Source: Aurantimonas coralicida (GTDB taxonomy: Bacteria; Pseudomonadota; Alphaproteobacteria; Rhizobiales; Rhizobiaceae). Taken from it: a DNA stretch of 36,782 bases. Both the position numbers and the translations under genes were made by a program. The DNA is taken from contig DRFF01000112.1 of the NCBI GenBank assembly GCA_011050685.1, positions 1-36,782 of the forward strand, written 5' to 3'. The notes beneath the pieces are model-generated. The model made no database searches. It saw only the letters and a program-made list of their open reading frames with translations, and was not told the DNA's origin. Within the stretch, counting starts at the first letter, position 1. Each line of letters opens with the position of its first letter. Below, piece after piece: positions 9,408 through 20,644 of this stretch.

Positions 9408-10226
9408 ATGCTTCGAACGCTCCTTCCAGCCACCGACACGCATGGGCGAAGTCTCCAGACTCGTGTTACCCGCGCGCGGGTGAGGCTACGCCGGCTTTAT
9501 CACGGCCATACGCGCAAGGCGCTGCGGTTCCAGATGGCCGTGTTGGTCGTCGATCTCGCCATCATCGCCCTGTTCATTGCCAGTCCGGTGCTGCGCGAGA
9601 CGGAAGCGTTTCTCATTGTCGATTTTACCGTGGCTGCGATCCTGGCGCTCGATATCGCCGGCCGTGGTTTTGCGGCGCGCGAGCCATTGCGGTGGCTGCG
9701 CCAGCCCTTCGTGCTGCTGGACCTGGTCATCCTGGCGACGCTGCTGATGCCCTTTTGGCTGATCAATTTCGGCTTCCTGCGCATCATCCGCCTGTGGTCG
9801 ATCTCGCAGAGCGGCGTGCTGTGGCGGCCTCTGCGGCGGCATGGCTACCAGGAATGGGAGATCCCGGCGCGCGCGATCGTCAATCTGATCACGTTCCTGT
9901 TTCTGGCGACCGGCTTCGTCTACACGACCTTCTTCCGCAAGGGTTCCGGCATCGAGGGTTATCTCGACGCCCTCTACTTCACTGTCGCGTCGGTGACGAC
10001 CACCGGCTATGGCGACATTACCCTTGCCGGATCGTGGGGCAAGCTGACCTCGATCGTCATCATGATCATCGGCATCTCGCTGTTCGTGCGGCTCGCCCAG
10101 GCGGTGTTCCGGCCGAACAAGGTGCATTTCCCCTGCCCGCAATGCGGTTTGCAGCGCCACGAGCCCGACGCCGTCCACTGCAAGGCCTGCGGTTACGCCC
10201 TGAAGATCCCCGACCACGAGCGGTAG
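9408..10226 (+). CDS. Potassium-channel-like membrane protein with C-terminal zinc ribbon
   Basis: A 272-residue ion-channel protein. Hydrophobic segments lie at about 41-62, 67-88, 99-119, 155-176 and 211-234, with a pore loop at about 185-204 containing the potassium selectivity filter TTTGYGDI (G200-Y201-G202-D203). The segment after the third helix (FGFLRIIRLW) has only two arginines, so voltage sensing is doubtful. After the last helix comes VHFPCPQCGLQRH and AVHCKACGYALKIPD, two CxxC knuckles (C243/C246 and C258/C261) that should bind zinc. Most single-gene bacterial channels end in an RCK, cyclic-nucleotide or no domain, so the ribbon is notable. Neighbours give no functional clue. Transport specificity is inferred from the filter only. 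Confidence 0.86.
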   Translation: MLRTLLPATDTHGRSLQTRVTRARVRLRRLYHGHTRKALRFQMAVLVVDLAIIALFIASPVLRETEAFLIVDFTVAAILALDIAGRGFAAREPLRWLRQPFVLLDLVILATLLMPFWLINFGFLRIIRLWSISQSGVLWRPLRRHGYQEWEIPARAIVNLITFLFLATGFVYTTFFRKGSGIEGYLDALYFTVASVTTTGYGDITLAGSWGKLTSIVIMIIGISLFVRLAQAVFRPNKVHFPCPQCGLQRHEPDAVHCKACGYALKIPDHER

Positions 10227-10291
10227 GCGGCTGCTTCGAACGCATCGCCGATCCTCTCGGTACAGTGTCGCGGGTTTTGCGCCGTCATTGT

Positions 10292-10306
10292 GATGTTACA
10301 AACATC
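10292..10306. promoter_or_regulatory. Putative ArsR operator
   Basis: A perfect dyad, GATGT–TACAA–ACATC, lies 16 bases before the arsR start, within AT-rich DNA that contrasts with the surroundings. ArsR-family repressors usually bind such short dyads over their own promoter. The assignment rests on position and symmetry only. Confidence 0.5.
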
Positions 10307-10322
10307 GTTGTATTATCGCAGA

Positions 10323-10670
10323 ATGGATGATGACAACGCTGTCCCCGCGCTCGCGGCGCTCGCTCATATCGATCGCCTTTCGGCCTTCCGGCTGCTGGTT
10401 AAGACGGGCCCGAACGGCCTAGCCTCTGGCGAGATTGCCGATCGACTGGCGATTCCGGCGACCCGCATGAGCTTTCATTTGACGGCGCTGGAACGCTCCG
10501 GTCTTGTCCGCTCCCGGCGGGTTGGCCGACACATCTATTATGCCGCGAACTACGGCGCCATGCGCGAGCTGCTGGCATTTCTGACGGAGGACTGCTGCGG
10601 CGGCCGTCCGGAAATCTGCGGCGATCTCAGCGCGCTTCTGGGCGCATGTTCGAAGGTGGTCTGCCAATGA
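10323..10670 (+). CDS. arsR: ArsR-family arsenic-responsive repressor
   Basis: Winged-helix repressor of the arsenic cluster; As(III) binding should release it from DNA. The 115-residue protein has the recognition helix region ATRMSFHLTALERSGLVRSR and the wing RRVGRHIYYAAN. Metal-binding candidates are C91, C92 and C99 in EDCCGGRPEICGD near the C-terminus, like the arrangement of AfArsR (C95, C96, C102) and unlike the CVC site of the classic E. coli protein; C109 and C114 follow. The ATG at 10323 is chosen because the GTG at 10290 would place the operator dyad inside the gene. Its stop overlaps the next start as ATGA. Confidence 0.9.
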   Translation: MDDDNAVPALAALAHIDRLSAFRLLVKTGPNGLASGEIADRLAIPATRMSFHLTALERSGLVRSRRVGRHIYYAANYGAMRELLAFLTEDCCGGRPEICGDLSALLGACSKVVCQ

Positions 10671-10977
10671 CGCCCGACGCGCCGTTTAACGTTCTGTTCC
10701 TAACCTGGAACTTGGCCCGATCGGTTCTGGCCGAGAGCATCATGAACTGCACTCATGGCGATCGCTTTCGCGCCTATTCCGCCGGCAGCGATCCACGCGG
10801 CGAAATGTGGAGCGCGCCTTTCTGCGAGCGTTCCATCATCTAAGCAATCGCATCTCCGTCTTCGCGGCGTTGCCGGTCGATAAGCTCAAGCGAACCAGCC
10901 TGACCGCCGAAATCCGCGCCATTGGCCGCCTGGACGATACGACCGCGTCCGCTCCCAAGCCAGCAGGGACCTCATGA
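10667..10977 (+). pseudogene. arsC: Broken arsenate reductase of the LMW-phosphatase type
   Basis: Remnant of the LMW-protein-tyrosine-phosphatase-like ArsC. The first reading frame (from ATG 10667) gives APFNVLFLTWNLARSVLAES and FRAYSAGSDPRGEM, where family members read LFLCTGNSARS: the nucleophilic cysteine and most of the P-loop are gone. After about position 10807 the family sequence resumes in the +1 frame as ERAFLRAFHHLSNRISVFAA, LPVDKLKRTSLTAEIRAIGR and ends at the TGA at 10975-10977. The intervening ~70 residues with the other catalytic cysteines are absent. The original ATGA junctions at both ends, with arsR and with the next arsC, survive, so it was an intact member of the operon. 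Apparent translation to 10843 gives only a 58-residue dead fragment. Confidence 0.85.
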
Positions 10978-11399
10978 CTGTCACGATCTACCACAATCCC
11001 GACTGCGGTACCTCGCGCAACACCCTCGCCATGATCCGGCAGTCCGGCGAGGAACCCCGGATCATCGAATATCTGAAGGCCCCGCCCAGCCGCGAGACGC
11101 TGATCGCGCTTCTCGACCGGATGAAGATGACGCCGCGCGAGCTCCTGCGCGAGAAGGGGGCCCCCTATGCCGAACTCGGGCTCGACGACCCGAAACTGCC
11201 GGACGAGGAAATCCTGGCGGCGATGATGGCGCATCCGATCCTGATCAACCGGCCGATCGTCGTTACGGACAAGGGCGCGCGGCTGTGCCGGCCGTCCGAG
11301 GCGGTGTTGGAGGTCCTGCCGGCCCCGGAGATCGGACCGTTCACCAAGGAGGACGGCAAAGTGGTCACCGCGGGCGGTGGCCGGTTCGACGACGGATGA
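10974..11399 (+). CDS. arsC: Glutaredoxin-coupled arsenate reductase
   Basis: Reduces arsenate to arsenite using glutathione and glutaredoxin, before export. The 141-residue product matches the plasmid R773 ArsC family: nucleophile C11 in NPDCGTSRNTL, and arginines R59, R93 and R106 at the places of R60, R94 and R107. VVTDKGARLCRPSE is also diagnostic. The ATG overlaps the stop of the arsC pseudogene as ATGA, so its translation was originally coupled to a gene that is now broken. It presumably supplies all arsenate reduction for this cluster. Confidence 0.94.
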   Translation: MTVTIYHNPDCGTSRNTLAMIRQSGEEPRIIEYLKAPPSRETLIALLDRMKMTPRELLREKGAPYAELGLDDPKLPDEEILAAMMAHPILINRPIVVTDKGARLCRPSEAVLEVLPAPEIGPFTKEDGKVVTAGGGRFDDG

Positions 11400-11449
11400 G
11401 AAGACAGCGGCATTCGATCTGATCTTCTCTCCTCGTCCGGATAATATCC

Positions 11450-13141
<1,692 letters not shown>

Positions 13142-14242
13142 GGCCGCCGCCATTGTCGCATAGCCCTGAGCGTAGGCGATGATCTTGGCCGTTTCCAATG
13201 CCTGTTCGAGTTCGGCGATGGGCTCGGCCGCGCCGCCAAATTCGACGTCGTTTGTCTTGACCTCCCGATAGAGCGCGGAGGCCGTTTCGCGTTCGCTGCG
13301 CCGGGAAGATACGCCCCGCGCTGAGACCGCCGCCTCGATCGTCGTGGCGCCGACGCCGAGCTTTTGCGCCTCGATCACCGCCCAGCGGCCGGTGCCTTTC
13401 TGGCCCGCCTCGTCGACGATCACATCGACCATCGGCTGGTTGGTTTCCGGGTCGGACTCGGCGAGCGTCACGGCTGTGATCTCGATCAGGTAAGAGGCAA
13501 GGCCGCGGGTGTTCCAGTCGGCGAAGATTTTCGCCATCTCGGTTGGCTTCAGGCCAATGCCGTCGCGCATGATGCCGTAGATTTCGGCGATCATCTGCAT
13601 GTCGGCATATTCGATACCGTTGTGGATGGTCTTGACGAAATGCCCGGCGCCGTCCGGCCCGAGCCAGGCGACGCAGGGTTCGCCCTCGTATTTTGCCGCG
13701 ATCTTTTCCAGGATCGGCTCGAGCAGCGGATAGGTCTTTCTCGCGCCGCCGACCATGATGGAGGGCCCGTGTCGCGCGCCGAGTTCGCCGCCGGAGACGC
13801 CCATGCCGACGAAATGCAGGCCGGTTTCCTCCACAACGGCCGAGCGGCGGACCGTGTCGTTGAAATCGGCATTGCCGGCGTCGATCATCACGTCGCCGGG
13901 CGACAGCAGTGACATGACCCGCTGCATCTCATCGTCGACGGGTTTGCCGGCGGTGACCATGAACAGCACCAGTCGCGGGCTCTTCAGGGCGGCGACGAAG
14001 TCTTCCAGCGTTTCCGTCGGCAGGATGTTCTCGCCGAGATCGGGATTGTCGTCGCGAAGCGCGAAGGCTTTCGCCGTGGTCCGGTTGTGGACCGCGACCG
14101 TAAAACCCTTTTCGGCGATGTTGAGGGCGAGATTGGCGCCCATCGTGCCGAGCCCTAGAACGCCGATATCGGCCTGGCCGTCGTTCATCCCGTCCTCCTC
14201 CGCCTCGTCGAACCAAAACCCTTAAGCGCGGTCGCGCGCTGC

Positions 14243-15004
14243 TCAACTCTTCAATCGGTAACCGGTACGAAAGATCCAGCCGATGACCGCCAGGCTAACA
14301 ACGAGAAACGCCAGTGTCATGGTCAGGCTGACGCCGATCGAGACGTCCGACGTGCCGTAGAATGCCCAGCGAAAGCCGCTGATCAGATAGACGACCGGAT
14401 TGACGAGGCTGACGTCCTGCCAGAACTCCGGCAGCATCTTGATCGAATAAAAACTGCCGCCGAGAAAGGCCAGCGGCGTCACGATCAACAGCGGCACGAT
14501 CTGCAACTTCTCGAAACCGTCCGCCCAGATACCGATGATGAAGCCGAACAGCGAGAAGGTGATCGCCGTCAGAACCAGAAAGACGATCATCCAGACCGGG
14601 TGCTCGATCCTGAGATCGACGAACAGCGCGGCGGTCGCCAGGATGATCAACCCGAGAATCACCGATTTCGTCGCCGCGGCGCCGACATAGCCGAGCACGA
14701 TTTCGAAGGCGGAGATCGGCGCCGACAGGATTTCGTAGATCGTGCCGACGAATTTCGGAAAATAGATACCGAAGGCCGCGTTGGTCAGGCTCTGGGTCAA
14801 CAGCGACAGCATGATCAGACCGGGCACGATGAAGGCGCCGTAGGAGATGCCATCGATCTCGGTGATACGCGAGCCGATCGCCGCGCCGAACACGACGAAA
14901 TAGAGCGAGGTCGAGATGACCGGAGAGATCACGCTCTGCATGACGGTGCGCCAGGTGCGGGCCATCTCAAACACGTAGATCGCGCGCACGGCCTGAAAAT
15001 TCAT
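14243..15004 (-). CDS. ABC-2 type transporter permease
   Basis: Inner-membrane permease of an exporter, 253 residues with about six membrane helices and the ABC-2 pattern ([97 protein letters not shown]). It resembles the YadH/NodJ-like group, whose members export diverse lipids, polysaccharides or drugs; the substrate cannot be read here. Its ATG overlaps the ATPase stop as ATGA, with AAGGAG upstream inside the ATPase gene, so the two subunits are co-translated. Confidence 0.92.
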   Translation of the reverse strand: MNFQAVRAIYVFEMARTWRTVMQSVISPVISTSLYFVVFGAAIGSRITEIDGISYGAFIVPGLIMLSLLTQSLTNAAFGIYFPKFVGTIYEILSAPISAFEIVLGYVGAAATKSVILGLIILATAALFVDLRIEHPVWMIVFLVLTAITFSLFGFIIGIWADGFEKLQIVPLLIVTPLAFLGGSFYSIKMLPEFWQDVSLVNPVVYLISGFRWAFYGTSDVSIGVSLTMTLAFLVVSLAVIGWIFRTGYRLKS

Positions 15005-15927
15005 GCCCGCTCCTTCACCAGATTCACGAAAATCTCCTCCAGCGTGGACTGCTTGGTCGACAGATCCCGGAACCGGAGGCCCGCGTCGGACAGCTTGGCC
15101 ATCAACGTCGTGATCCCGGTCCGCCCGGCGTGGGTGTCGTAGGTGTAGGTGAGGCTTTCGCCGTCGGGCGCCAGGCTGAGATTATAGCCAGCCAGCGTCT
15201 CCGGCAGACGCTCCAGCGGCTCCTGCAATTGCAGCGTCAGCTCCTTGTGGCCGAGCTTGCGCATCAGTTCGGCTTTTCCCTCGACGAGGATCAGCTCGCC
15301 CTTGGAGATGACGCCGACGCGGTCGGCCATCTCCTCGGCTTCCTCGATGTAGTGGGTGGTGAGGATGATGGTGACGCCCGAATCGCGCAAGCGGCGGACG
15401 ACGTTCCACATGTCGCGCCGCAGTGACACGTCGACGCCGGCGGTCGGCTCGTCGAGGAACAGCAGCTCCGGCTCGTGCGACAGCGCCTTGGCGATCAGAA
15501 GGCGTCGCTTCATGCCGCCCGACAGCGTCATGACCTTGGCGTCCTTCTTGTCCCACAGGGACAGATCGCGCAGCACCGACTCGATATGCGCCGGATCGCG
15601 CCGTTTGCCGAATAGGCCACGTGAAAAGGACACCGTGTCCCAGACCGTCTCGAAGGCGTCGGTAGTGAGTTCCTGCGGCACCAGACCGATCATCGACCGC
15701 GCGGCGCGATAATCCTTGCCGATGTCGTGACCGGCGACGCTGATGACGCCTTCGGACAGGTTGGTGATGCCGCAGACGATCGATATGAGGGTGGTCTTGC
15801 CGGCCCCGTTCGGGCCGAGCAGCGCAAAGATTTCACCCTTGTCGATCGCCAGATCGATGTTCTTCAGCGCCTGGAATCCGCCCTCATAGGTCTTCGAGAC
15901 GTTCCGGACAGATAGGATCGGGGACAT
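15001..15927 (-). CDS. ABC transporter ATP-binding protein
   Basis: ATPase of the ABC-2 exporter; 308 residues from ATG 15927. Walker A is GPNGAGKTT, the signature is LSGGMKRR, Walker B is [10 protein letters not shown] and the switch histidine is in [15 protein letters not shown]. The C-terminal ~85 residues (from [11 protein letters not shown]) form the extra domain typical of CcmA-like exporters. The frame extends to 16038, and an ATG at 16008 (MSTHDVEPS) has an AAAGGG only two bases away; homologues usually begin at the [17 protein letters not shown] start, so I prefer 15927. A palindromic repeat lies directly upstream and could influence expression. Confidence 0.92.
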   Translation of the reverse strand: MSPILSVRNVSKTYEGGFQALKNIDLAIDKGEIFALLGPNGAGKTTLISIVCGITNLSEGVISVAGHDIGKDYRAARSMIGLVPQELTTDAFETVWDTVSFSRGLFGKRRDPAHIESVLRDLSLWDKKDAKVMTLSGGMKRRLLIAKALSHEPELLFLDEPTAGVDVSLRRDMWNVVRRLRDSGVTIILTTHYIEEAEEMADRVGVISKGELILVEGKAELMRKLGHKELTLQLQEPLERLPETLAGYNLSLAPDGESLTYTYDTHAGRTGITTLMAKLSDAGLRFRDLSTKQSTLEEIFVNLVKERA

Positions 15928-16050
15928 GGAAGGCCTTGGGAAACCGGGCTGGCAGGGCGCCTGCGCCGCAAGACGCGGCACCGACGGCTCGACATCATGT
16001 GTCGACATAGCCCTTTCGTCGAACTTGGCCAGAGGCATCTGGCCTCACTT

Positions 16051-16316
16051 ATACCAACCTGCGGCGATAGGGACCTATTCGATGGCGCTGAACGGGCTTG
16101 TCCGGCCAGGAGCGACGCGCAGTTCGATGCGGCGCATCGGGCAAGCGGTGCGACGCCGTCCGGCGAGCCCGTCCAGCCCACCTATGGCCGGGCGCTCGCC
16201 GCGCCTGGATTCGTCGCGGGCCTCGCCCGATGCGCCGCATCGCGCGTCGTCCCGCTCCTCGCCATGCATCGGCGATCGTCCCGGTCGAATAGGTCCCTAT
16301 CGCCGCAGCTTGGTAT
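16051..16316. repeat. Long palindromic intergenic repeat, copy 1
   Basis: A 266-bp element bounded by ATACCAA and TTGGTAT. Its outer ~32 bases form near-perfect terminal inverted repeats (ATACCAACCTGCGGCGATAG against CTATCGCCGCAGCTTGGTAT, continuing GGACC/GGTCC). An 18-bp perfect inner inverted repeat follows (16125-16142 and 16225-16242, CGATGCGGCGCATCGGGC type), flanked by AGGAGCG and CGCTCCT. The whole unit can thus fold as one long imperfect hairpin. A second copy lies at 32154-32431 in the same orientation. No transposase is present, so it is MITE-like. The rest of the 460-base gap between the ABC ATPase and the DUF3563-like gene shows nothing. Confidence 0.88.
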
Positions 16317-16387
16317 TAGGCCGATCGACGCTGCAGACGCAGGATTCGGCCAGTCGTTCCGGCCGCGCCCAAGATAGGAATATGGTT

Positions 16388-16546
16388 TTAGAATCCGTAG
16401 CCGCGCGGCTGGAAACGACCCTGGTCGACTTCGCGCATGCGACGCTCCAGATCGGCCATCGATATGGACTGGTCGAGATAGGCGCGAACGCGCTCCTGCT
16501 CGGGATTGCGGCGGAATGCGCTGCGGATCTTGTCGGTGATGTTCAT
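16388..16546 (-). CDS. DUF3563-like small protein
   Basis: A 52-residue protein below usual gene-finding length limits. It begins MNITDKIRSAFRRNPEQERV and continues with AYLDQSISMADLERRMREVD and GRFQPRGYGF. The YL-x-x-S-x-S-x-x-DLERRMRE-x-D pattern is that of DUF3563 proteins of alpha- and betaproteobacteria (from memory); their function is unknown. A well-placed GGAGAA lies upstream of the ATG at 16546. It appears monocistronic, with the palindromic repeat downstream. The strong ribosome site and the family pattern make it a convincing gene. Confidence 0.8.
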   Translation of the reverse strand: MNITDKIRSAFRRNPEQERVRAYLDQSISMADLERRMREVDQGRFQPRGYGF

Positions 16547-16692
16547 GGCATTCTCCTTTCCCGTTCAAGATGATCATTCTTGTGCAACGCAGCAATGGCC
16601 TGACGCGCAACGCTGCCATGCTCTGCGGGCAGAGCGACGGTAAGCATCTGTTAAGGATCGATGCATCGGCCGCAGCGGATGCCTTCGGGCGC

Positions 16693-17085
16693 TCAGCCAG
16701 TCTTCGCAGGCCACAGCCAGACTGCGACCGCCGCCAATCCGGCAAGCCACAGCGCGACGACAACCGCTGCCGCGGCGCGGCTGACGGGGCGGCCCGCCCG
16801 CGCCTCGGCCGCGATCCTGAACTCGGCCATCAGCGCTGGTGGCACCAGCCGAATGGTCAGCAAAATGCCGAGCGGCACAATCAGGAGATCGTCGAGATAG
16901 CCCAACACCGGAATGAAATCGGGAATGAGATCGATCGGAGATAAGGCATAGGCGGCGACCGAGGCGGCCAGCAGTTTCGCCAGCAGCGGCGTCCTACGAT
17001 CGCGCGCGGCGATCCACAGCGCAACGACGTCACGCTTCAGGTCGCGCGCCCAAGCCTTCACGCCGGACCAGAGGGGTTTGCTCAT
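16693..17085 (-). CDS. DUF1232 (YkvA-like) membrane protein
   Basis: A 130-residue protein with the DUF1232 core AAYALSPIDLIPDFIPVLGY followed by LDDLLIVPLGILLTIRLVP, then PPALMAEFRIAAEARAGRP, and a C-terminal membrane helix (about 107-126). Family members are small inner-membrane proteins of unknown function. The N-terminal third (KAWARDLKRDVVALWIAARD) is amphipathic and probably cytoplasmic. It is read away from the parS-like site and is not closely linked to either neighbour. Confidence 0.9.
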   Translation of the reverse strand: MSKPLWSGVKAWARDLKRDVVALWIAARDRRTPLLAKLLAASVAAYALSPIDLIPDFIPVLGYLDDLLIVPLGILLTIRLVPPALMAEFRIAAEARAGRPVSRAAAAVVVALWLAGLAAVAVWLWPAKTG

Positions 17086-17139
17086 GTTCCGCCCCGCAAG
17101 AATACTATCAGGAGAGGGACGACCCGCCCGCGCCGCCTT

Positions 17140-17155
17140 TGTTTCACGTGAATCG
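17140..17155. promoter_or_regulatory. parS-like site
   Basis: The 16-mer has TGTTTCACGTGAA followed by TCG, matching the broadly conserved ParB/Spo0J site TGTTTCACGTGAAACA at 14 of 16 positions, with an exact 10-bp palindrome TTCACGTGAA at 17143-17152. It lies in a 110-base intergenic region about 16.5 kb from dnaA, where such sites cluster in many bacteria. A chance E-box-like palindrome is the alternative. Confidence 0.45.
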
Positions 17156-17195
17156 TTGCCGCGTCTGCCGCGCTTTATGCGATCGCGGCCTCAGC

Positions 17196-17666
17196 CTAAT
17201 CCGCCATAATCTCGACGATCTCGGCATCGCTGGCGCCCGCCTTGACGATGTCGCCGAGCTCTTTTCCCATCAGGCTCTTGGCCAGCGGCGATATATAGGA
17301 GAGGAGGCCCTCGGCCGGGTCAGCCTCGTCGATTCCGACGATCTGGAACAGCTGCCGGCGACCATCGTCCCTTTCGATTGCCACGCGGCTTCCGAAGTGA
17401 ACCGTCGCCACCGAGGCTGGCGGGACGACGATTTCCGCGGTCGCGTGGCGTGCCTGCCAGTAGCGAAGATCGCGGTTGATCGTGGCCATGGCGAGCTTGT
17501 CGCCGGCCGTGCGCGCCTCGTCCAATTGCTTTTCCAGCGCCGCGATCTCGCTGTCGATCAGTTTTAGGCCGCGCGTAGTGACCAGGTTCGGGTCCGAGCC
17601 CAGTTCACGATCCGGCAGGACCTCGACCTGGTCCTCATTGGGTTCCTTGACGAAGGCGACACTCAT
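17196..17666 (-). CDS. GreA/GreB-like transcript-cleavage or RNA polymerase-binding factor
   Basis: A 156-residue protein with an N-terminal helical stretch (NLVTTRGLKLIDSEIAALEK, then QLDEARTAGDKLAMATINRD) and a C-terminal GreA/GreB FKBP-like domain (VATVHFGSRVAIERDDGRRQ, IVGIDEADPAEGLLSYISPL, AKSLMGKELGDIVKAG). The C-terminal block is the standard GreA signature. The N-terminus differs from housekeeping GreA, in which the hairpin tip carries acidic residues, so this is likely a paralogue of the second type common in alphaproteobacteria. Start 17666 has GAGGA about ten bases upstream; the frame is open to 17858, but that part looks non-coding. Confidence 0.85.
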   Translation of the reverse strand: MSVAFVKEPNEDQVEVLPDRELGSDPNLVTTRGLKLIDSEIAALEKQLDEARTAGDKLAMATINRDLRYWQARHATAEIVVPPASVATVHFGSRVAIERDDGRRQLFQIVGIDEADPAEGLLSYISPLAKSLMGKELGDIVKAGASDAEIVEIMAD

Positions 17667-18025
17667 CGATCCATATCCTCGCGTTTCCAGAGATATGTAG
17701 GACTTATCGCGTGTTTTCCCACCATGACGGACTTGGCAGACAGCGCGACACCGCAGTTTCTTCGGCGTCCGACCCGCTTTGTCGGCGTTCATCTTTGTTG
17801 CCCCCTGCAGACCGACTTCCCCGGCAATTCCGTCACCGAACCTGACCCTCGAATTCATGAATGTCGACCCCTGGCGAAGATCCGGTCATAGAAGTTGCCC
17901 ATTCCGGAGCAAGCTCAGGCTTCTTTGTTCGGCAGCCAACTAGCGACACCGACTTCCGTTTCTCATCGTTCATGCGCAAATACAGATCCCGGGGCGGGCT
18001 AGCGCGACTGCCGAGACGCTTCGCC
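17667..18025. other. Intergenic, no feature recognised
   Basis: The 359 bases between the gyrB stop and the GreA-like start hold no convincing gene, although one minus-strand frame stays open to 17858. I see no clear rho-independent terminator for gyrB and no repeat matching the others in this window. It presumably holds the promoter of the GreA-like gene. Confidence 0.5.
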
Positions 18026-20602
<2,577 letters not shown>

Positions 20603-20644
20603 CTACCCATATCCCGAACGACACCATAAAGGACCGCCGGCTTC

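Noticed and set aside
15610-15630. CCACGTGAAAA within the ABC ATPase gene as a parS site
   Set aside because: Only half of the palindrome matches and it lies in conserved coding sequence.
16051-16316. Complete insertion sequence
   Set aside because: The element has inverted ends but no transposase-like frame, and no clear target-site duplication flanks either copy.
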